NCBI GenBank assembly: GCA_019745505.1 | Contig: JAIETE010000025.1 | Coordinates: 1-64,000, forward strand | Length of the DNA: 64,000 bases | Source: Candidatus Obscuribacterales bacterium | GTDB lineage: Bacteria > Cyanobacteriota > Vampirovibrionia > Obscuribacterales > Obscuribacteraceae | Direction: 5' to 3' | Shown here: positions 60,888 to 64,000 of the stretch, in pieces | How positions within the stretch are numbered: the stretch's first letter is position 1 | Layout of the letters: the number at the start of each line of letters is the position of its first letter | The notes under the pieces: generated by a model | Database searches by the model: none | What the model was told of the DNA's origin: nothing | What the model saw: only the letters and a program-made list of their open reading frames with translations | Position numbers and translations under genes: made by a program

Positions 60888-61964
60888 TTAAGCTGGGGTC
60901 AATGCATGAATGCTGACTTGAGCTGCAACTTGTTTTGCGATTTCGATGAATGCTTGGGAAACAGGGTTTTCCGGGTCGGTTGCAGTAATTGGAGCACCGA
61001 GATCGCCGCCTTCGCGAATTGCCGTATCGAGCGGAATTTCGCCAAGGAACGGCACGCCGGCTGCTTCAGCGACACGCTTACCGCCGCCGTGTCCAAAGAT
61101 TTCGAAGCGCTCGGTTGAACCGGGCGGTTGGAAGTAGCTCATATTTTCGACGAAGCCCAAGACCGGCACATCCATTTGCTGGAACATAGCCAATCCTTTC
61201 TGTCCGTCCAAGAGAGCGACTTCTTGGGGGGTGGTGACGATGACGCCGCCGGAAAGTTGAGTGGCTTGAACCATCGTCAATTGCGCGTCACCAGTGCCTG
61301 GGGGCATGTCGACTATGAGGTAATCCAGTTCATCCCATTGCACATCGCGAAGGAATTGGCGAATTGCTTTATCCAGCATTGGTCCGCGCCAGATGATCGG
61401 TGTATCTCTGTTTACGAAAAACGCCATGGAAATGACTTTCACGCCGTAATTTTCGGTGGGTAGAATTCTGTTGTCTTTAGCGACGGGTTGGTAGTCGTCA
61501 ACGCCCATCATCAGAGGAACGTTTGGTCCGGTGATGTCTGCATCAAGTAGTCCGACTTTGGCGCCCAGGTGGGCAAGCGCAATGGCGAGGTTGACTGAAA
61601 CGGTTGTTTTGCCGACTCCGCCTTTGCCGGAGGTGACGGCGATAATCTGGCGAATACCTTCAACAGGTTCTTTGCCGCCCGGCAACCTTCTTTGACCTGC
61701 GACTGCGGCGCCGGATTCCATTTCCACTTCCGTCACGCCGGGAATCTTTGCGACAGCTTCTTTTGCTTCCGTTTCTAGCTTCTCTTTGACCGGGCAGGCG
61801 GGCGTCGTCAATGTCAGCTTGAAGAAGACCTTGCCTCCTTCGATTTTGATGTCGGAAATCATACCCAACGTGACTATGTCGGTATGGAGGTCTGGGTCAA
61901 TTACCGATTTAAGTGCGTTGTTTACAACTTCAGGAGTAATCGCTTCTGTCTGCGCGCTAACCAT
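60888..61964 (-). CDS. mrp: Mrp/ApbC/NBP35-family P-loop ATPase (iron-sulfur carrier)
   Basis: 358 residues from ATG 61964 (AGGTGA seven bases upstream; GTG 61973 is less likely). An N-terminal MIP18/DUF59 domain (about 5-80) is followed by a deviant Walker A ATPase: GKGGVGKTTVSVNLA, DADITGPNVP, and MPPGTGDAQLT. Canonical members carry CxxC after ENMSYF to bind a bridging Fe-S cluster; here the position reads QPPGSTERF and lacks both cysteines. It probably helps deliver Fe-S clusters, but the altered site makes direct cluster binding uncertain. Confidence 0.92.
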   Translation of the reverse strand: MVSAQTEAITPEVVNNALKSVIDPDLHTDIVTLGMISDIKIEGGKVFFKLTLTTPACPVKEKLETEAKEAVAKIPGVTEVEMESGAAVAGQRRLPGGKEPVEGIRQIIAVTSGKGGVGKTTVSVNLAIALAHLGAKVGLLDADITGPNVPLMMGVDDYQPVAKDNRILPTENYGVKVISMAFFVNRDTPIIWRGPMLDKAIRQFLRDVQWDELDYLIVDMPPGTGDAQLTMVQATQLSGGVIVTTPQEVALLDGQKGLAMFQQMDVPVLGFVENMSYFQPPGSTERFEIFGHGGGKRVAEAAGVPFLGEIPLDTAIREGGDLGAPITATDPENPVSQAFIEIAKQVAAQVSIHALTPA

Positions 61965-62141
61965 AACTGTCACCTATCCTGCCTCTGTGGCTGGTCTGGT
62001 CGTCTGAGACCGGGGATACGTCATTGGGTGCGCAACCCGGAGCGCACACCATTTCTGCCCTAGATGATAACCGCGGGCGCAGGGTCTGCCTGGCAACATA
62101 ATCAATTCTTCTTATTGAGAGAGGCTTTTCTGAGACATATG

Positions 62142-62711
62142 TTATCTCCGGTCCGCTTCGATACTCTTCTCGATGTTGGCTGAGACCACCGTTTTGAGCA
62201 GAATTTCTTCTGCCTCTTTCAGTAGAGAATCACGCCAACTCGGCTGTGTACCTGAGTGAAAGGATTTGTGAGTGGTCAAGTTCAACAAGCAAGGCATAAT
62301 GGCTGTCTGCAGGAATTGTGTCTTCAGCCCGCTGTTCTTGTCTCTTCTGTCGCCTTTCTTCAGTTTTTCAGTTTTCTCCGCTGCCAGTGCCAGCTCTCGA
62401 AAAGTAGTGTGGGTCGCAAGGCAGGGCAGAATGAGACAGCTGGAAATCATCTGTTTGGCAAGCGGCATCTGGCATGCCTTTAGCGCGTAGTCGAAACAAT
62501 CTGTTGAGAAGCGATCAAAATCGTCGGGCGATGCGGTCTTGATGTACGTAAGAAACAAATGAATGGACCGTCCTGCGAAGTGCCCTCGCTCGGCTGATGC
62601 GTAAAGACTTATTGGTCGTCCATTAGCGAGTGTGAGCTGTCGCCATATGCGAAGCTTTTCTTCTTGGAGTCTTTCATCAACTCTTTGCGCGTAGTCGTGA
62701 TATTCAATCAT
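62142..62711 (-). CDS. Helical protein of unknown function
   Basis: 189 residues, helical, with several cysteines and no signal or membrane helix. Begins MIEYHDYAQRVDERLQEEKL. Its start overlaps the TPR gene stop by four bases, so it is most likely translated together with it. No family is recognised. Confidence 0.6.
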   Translation of the reverse strand: MIEYHDYAQRVDERLQEEKLRIWRQLTLANGRPISLYASAERGHFAGRSIHLFLTYIKTASPDDFDRFSTDCFDYALKACQMPLAKQMISSCLILPCLATHTTFRELALAAEKTEKLKKGDRRDKNSGLKTQFLQTAIMPCLLNLTTHKSFHSGTQPSWRDSLLKEAEEILLKTVVSANIEKSIEADRR

Positions 62712-63979
62712 TTGCCAGCTTGGCGTTCAGCCTTTCTGCTGTCTGCAGCTCTAGAGTCGCTTGCGATCTTAAGTGCGGCTGCCGTTTCAAGGGTATCAGG
62801 ATGTTGGGCGCCCCAGCATTTTGTCTGCATTGCCAGCGCCGTCTCTAACTGCACTTTTGCAATGCTCGTGTCGCCTTGCTTCAAGCTTAACTCTCCAAGA
62901 GACGAGAGTGTTTTTGCAATGGTCGGATGTCCGGGTTTAAAAACCTTTTGGCGGGTCGCCAGGGATTTTTCCAGGAATAATTTTGCCTCCCTGAGGCTTC
63001 CTTTTTCCATCAGCAGCCTTCCCATTGTGCATTCGTCGGACGCTACATTGGGATGCTTTTCCCCAAACGCTTTGCGGTCTATCAAGAGACCTCTTTCCAG
63101 CATTTGTTGTGCCTCGTCAAATCGCCCCTCTCGCTGAAGAATCTTCGCCAGGTTTTCCATCACTTCGGCGCATTCAGGCGAATCCTTTCCTGTTTCCCTT
63201 TCCCTTATGGCAAGCGCTTTTTGGGCCGCCGTTTTGGCCTCGTCAAATTTCCCCTGCTCTCTGAGAGACCGGGCTAGCCCGTTGTAGATGGCGGCAAGCT
63301 TTGTATCGCTGTCTTTTTTGATATTTGCATTCCAGGTATCAATCGCTCTTCTGTATGCTGATTCCGCCTGCTGATACTGCCCCAGGTCGTTCAAGAGTGC
63401 TCCTTCATTGCTCAAGCTCATCGGCAATTCCTGGCGCTTTGGAAAATATTGCTGGGCAATTTCGACTGTCTCTTTGACATAGGGTGCAGCCAGCCTGTGT
63501 CTGCCCGTGCCTCGATAGACCATGCCCAGATTATTCAGAACCCTTACCATACGCGGATCTTTCACGTTTTCGGTTTTGCATTGTTCGTAGCAGAATAGGA
63601 ATTCTTTTTCTGCCTGTTCATAAAGACCTTGCTTGAAGTATGATTCGCCCTTTCCGATTGCGGCGTAGTAGGGCATTGATTTTATTGCGATGAAAATAGC
63701 CCAGGGGACAGCGATTACATAAAGCACGATACGAACTTTATTGATCGTATTTTGGTAGGGGCTGACTTGTTTCTGAAATTCTTGAACACGCCTTCTTGCA
63801 GTTTGAAACTTTCCAATCAGACCGCCAGCTCGTCCGGATGCCGCAGCGTTGGATATTTGTTCTGATTCCGACTGGTTTTCCGTCATACTCGTTGCTGGTG
63901 TGTTTTCCAAAACAAACCGGCAAAATGCTCTTGGCATTGCTGCCGCTCTGTCATTCGACATTTCTAGTAAGTGCCCCAA
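62708..63979 (-). CDS. Membrane-anchored tetratricopeptide repeat protein
   Basis: At least 423 residues. One transmembrane helix (about 82-104) follows a hydrophilic N-terminus; the C-terminal 300 residues hold about six kinesin-light-chain-type TPRs (LGMVYRGTGRHRLAAPYV, LARSLREQGKFDEAKTAA, LAKILQREGRFDEAQQML, LGELSLKQGDTSIAKVQL). TPRs mediate protein-protein contacts. The start is uncertain: TTG 63979, ATG 63961 and ATG 63886 are all in frame, none with a good ribosome binding site, and the frame is open to the window edge, so the gene may begin beyond it. Confidence 0.75.
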   Translation of the reverse strand: MGHLLEMSNDRAAAMPRAFCRFVLENTPATSMTENQSESEQISNAAASGRAGGLIGKFQTARRRVQEFQKQVSPYQNTINKVRIVLYVIAVPWAIFIAIKSMPYYAAIGKGESYFKQGLYEQAEKEFLFCYEQCKTENVKDPRMVRVLNNLGMVYRGTGRHRLAAPYVKETVEIAQQYFPKRQELPMSLSNEGALLNDLGQYQQAESAYRRAIDTWNANIKKDSDTKLAAIYNGLARSLREQGKFDEAKTAAQKALAIRERETGKDSPECAEVMENLAKILQREGRFDEAQQMLERGLLIDRKAFGEKHPNVASDECTMGRLLMEKGSLREAKLFLEKSLATRQKVFKPGHPTIAKTLSSLGELSLKQGDTSIAKVQLETALAMQTKCWGAQHPDTLETAAALKIASDSRAADSRKAERQAGK

Positions 63980-64000
63980 TGGGCAAGTGATTGCAGCGTA

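Overview
The window looks like chromosomal DNA of a diderm bacterium on the cyanobacterial side of the tree, most probably a non-photosynthetic Melainabacteria/Vampirovibrionia (Obscuribacterales-type) genome. Hints are a Tic20-like membrane protein (2072-2494), an SLH plus coiled-coil envelope protein resembling the N-terminus of cyanobacterial porins (53562-54125), an Mrp ATPase without the canonical CxxC pair, and eukaryote-like Ser/Thr kinases with leucine-rich repeats. This placement is inference from protein resemblance; no rRNA is present. I see no prophage, insertion sequence or CRISPR array; gene density is high and most genes are housekeeping or envelope-related.

Layout. 1-11.8 kb: end of a GDPD gene, a Na+/H+ antiporter, Tic20-like protein, a GAF-GGDEF diguanylate cyclase, a zinc-ribbon protein, a repeat element (5329-5652), an M48 protease, a minus-strand run yggT / Tat-exported beta-propeller protein / dicarboxylate symporter, then thiL. 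11.9-20.7 kb: folD with a small membrane protein, a YfhO-type membrane protein, two proteins of unknown function, an MFS transporter and a 51-residue membrane protein. 20.7-29.1 kb: a signalling and secretion region with an alpha/beta hydrolase, an intact Ser/Thr kinase-LRR receptor and its tandem pseudokinase copy on one strand, then a membrane protein and a three-gene cluster of small exported proteins. 29.3-43.7 kb: ABC exporter, trypsin-like protease, cinA, a degenerate GGDEF protein, divergent queA/queG (queuosine synthesis), glycosyltransferase, short-chain dehydrogenase, a stand-alone MshEN-like protein, secF-secD and a second degenerate GGDEF protein.

43.9-49.8 kb: an amidohydrolase diverges from the lipid-synthesis operon yceD-rpmF-plsX-fabH-fabD, which is followed by an orphan Flp-type prepilin. 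49.8-57.3 kb: saccharopine-dehydrogenase-family enzyme, small exported proteins, GatD-type glutaminase without an adjacent MurT, the SLH protein, an inositol-monophosphatase-family phosphatase, an orphan sensor histidine kinase, rplY and tRNA-Gln. 57.6-64 kb: recN, a membrane-anchored helical protein, a CCCAA-type simple repeat, mrp and a TPR protein that may continue past the right edge.

The strongest candidates for something undescribed are the kinase/pseudokinase receptor pair (HRD and DFG in one, HRN and DFA in the other), the 17-bp tandem array bracketed by identical 24-bp inverted repeats, and the perfect 24-bp hairpin at 52265-52323. All functional calls rest on reading motifs by eye; no database search was run.
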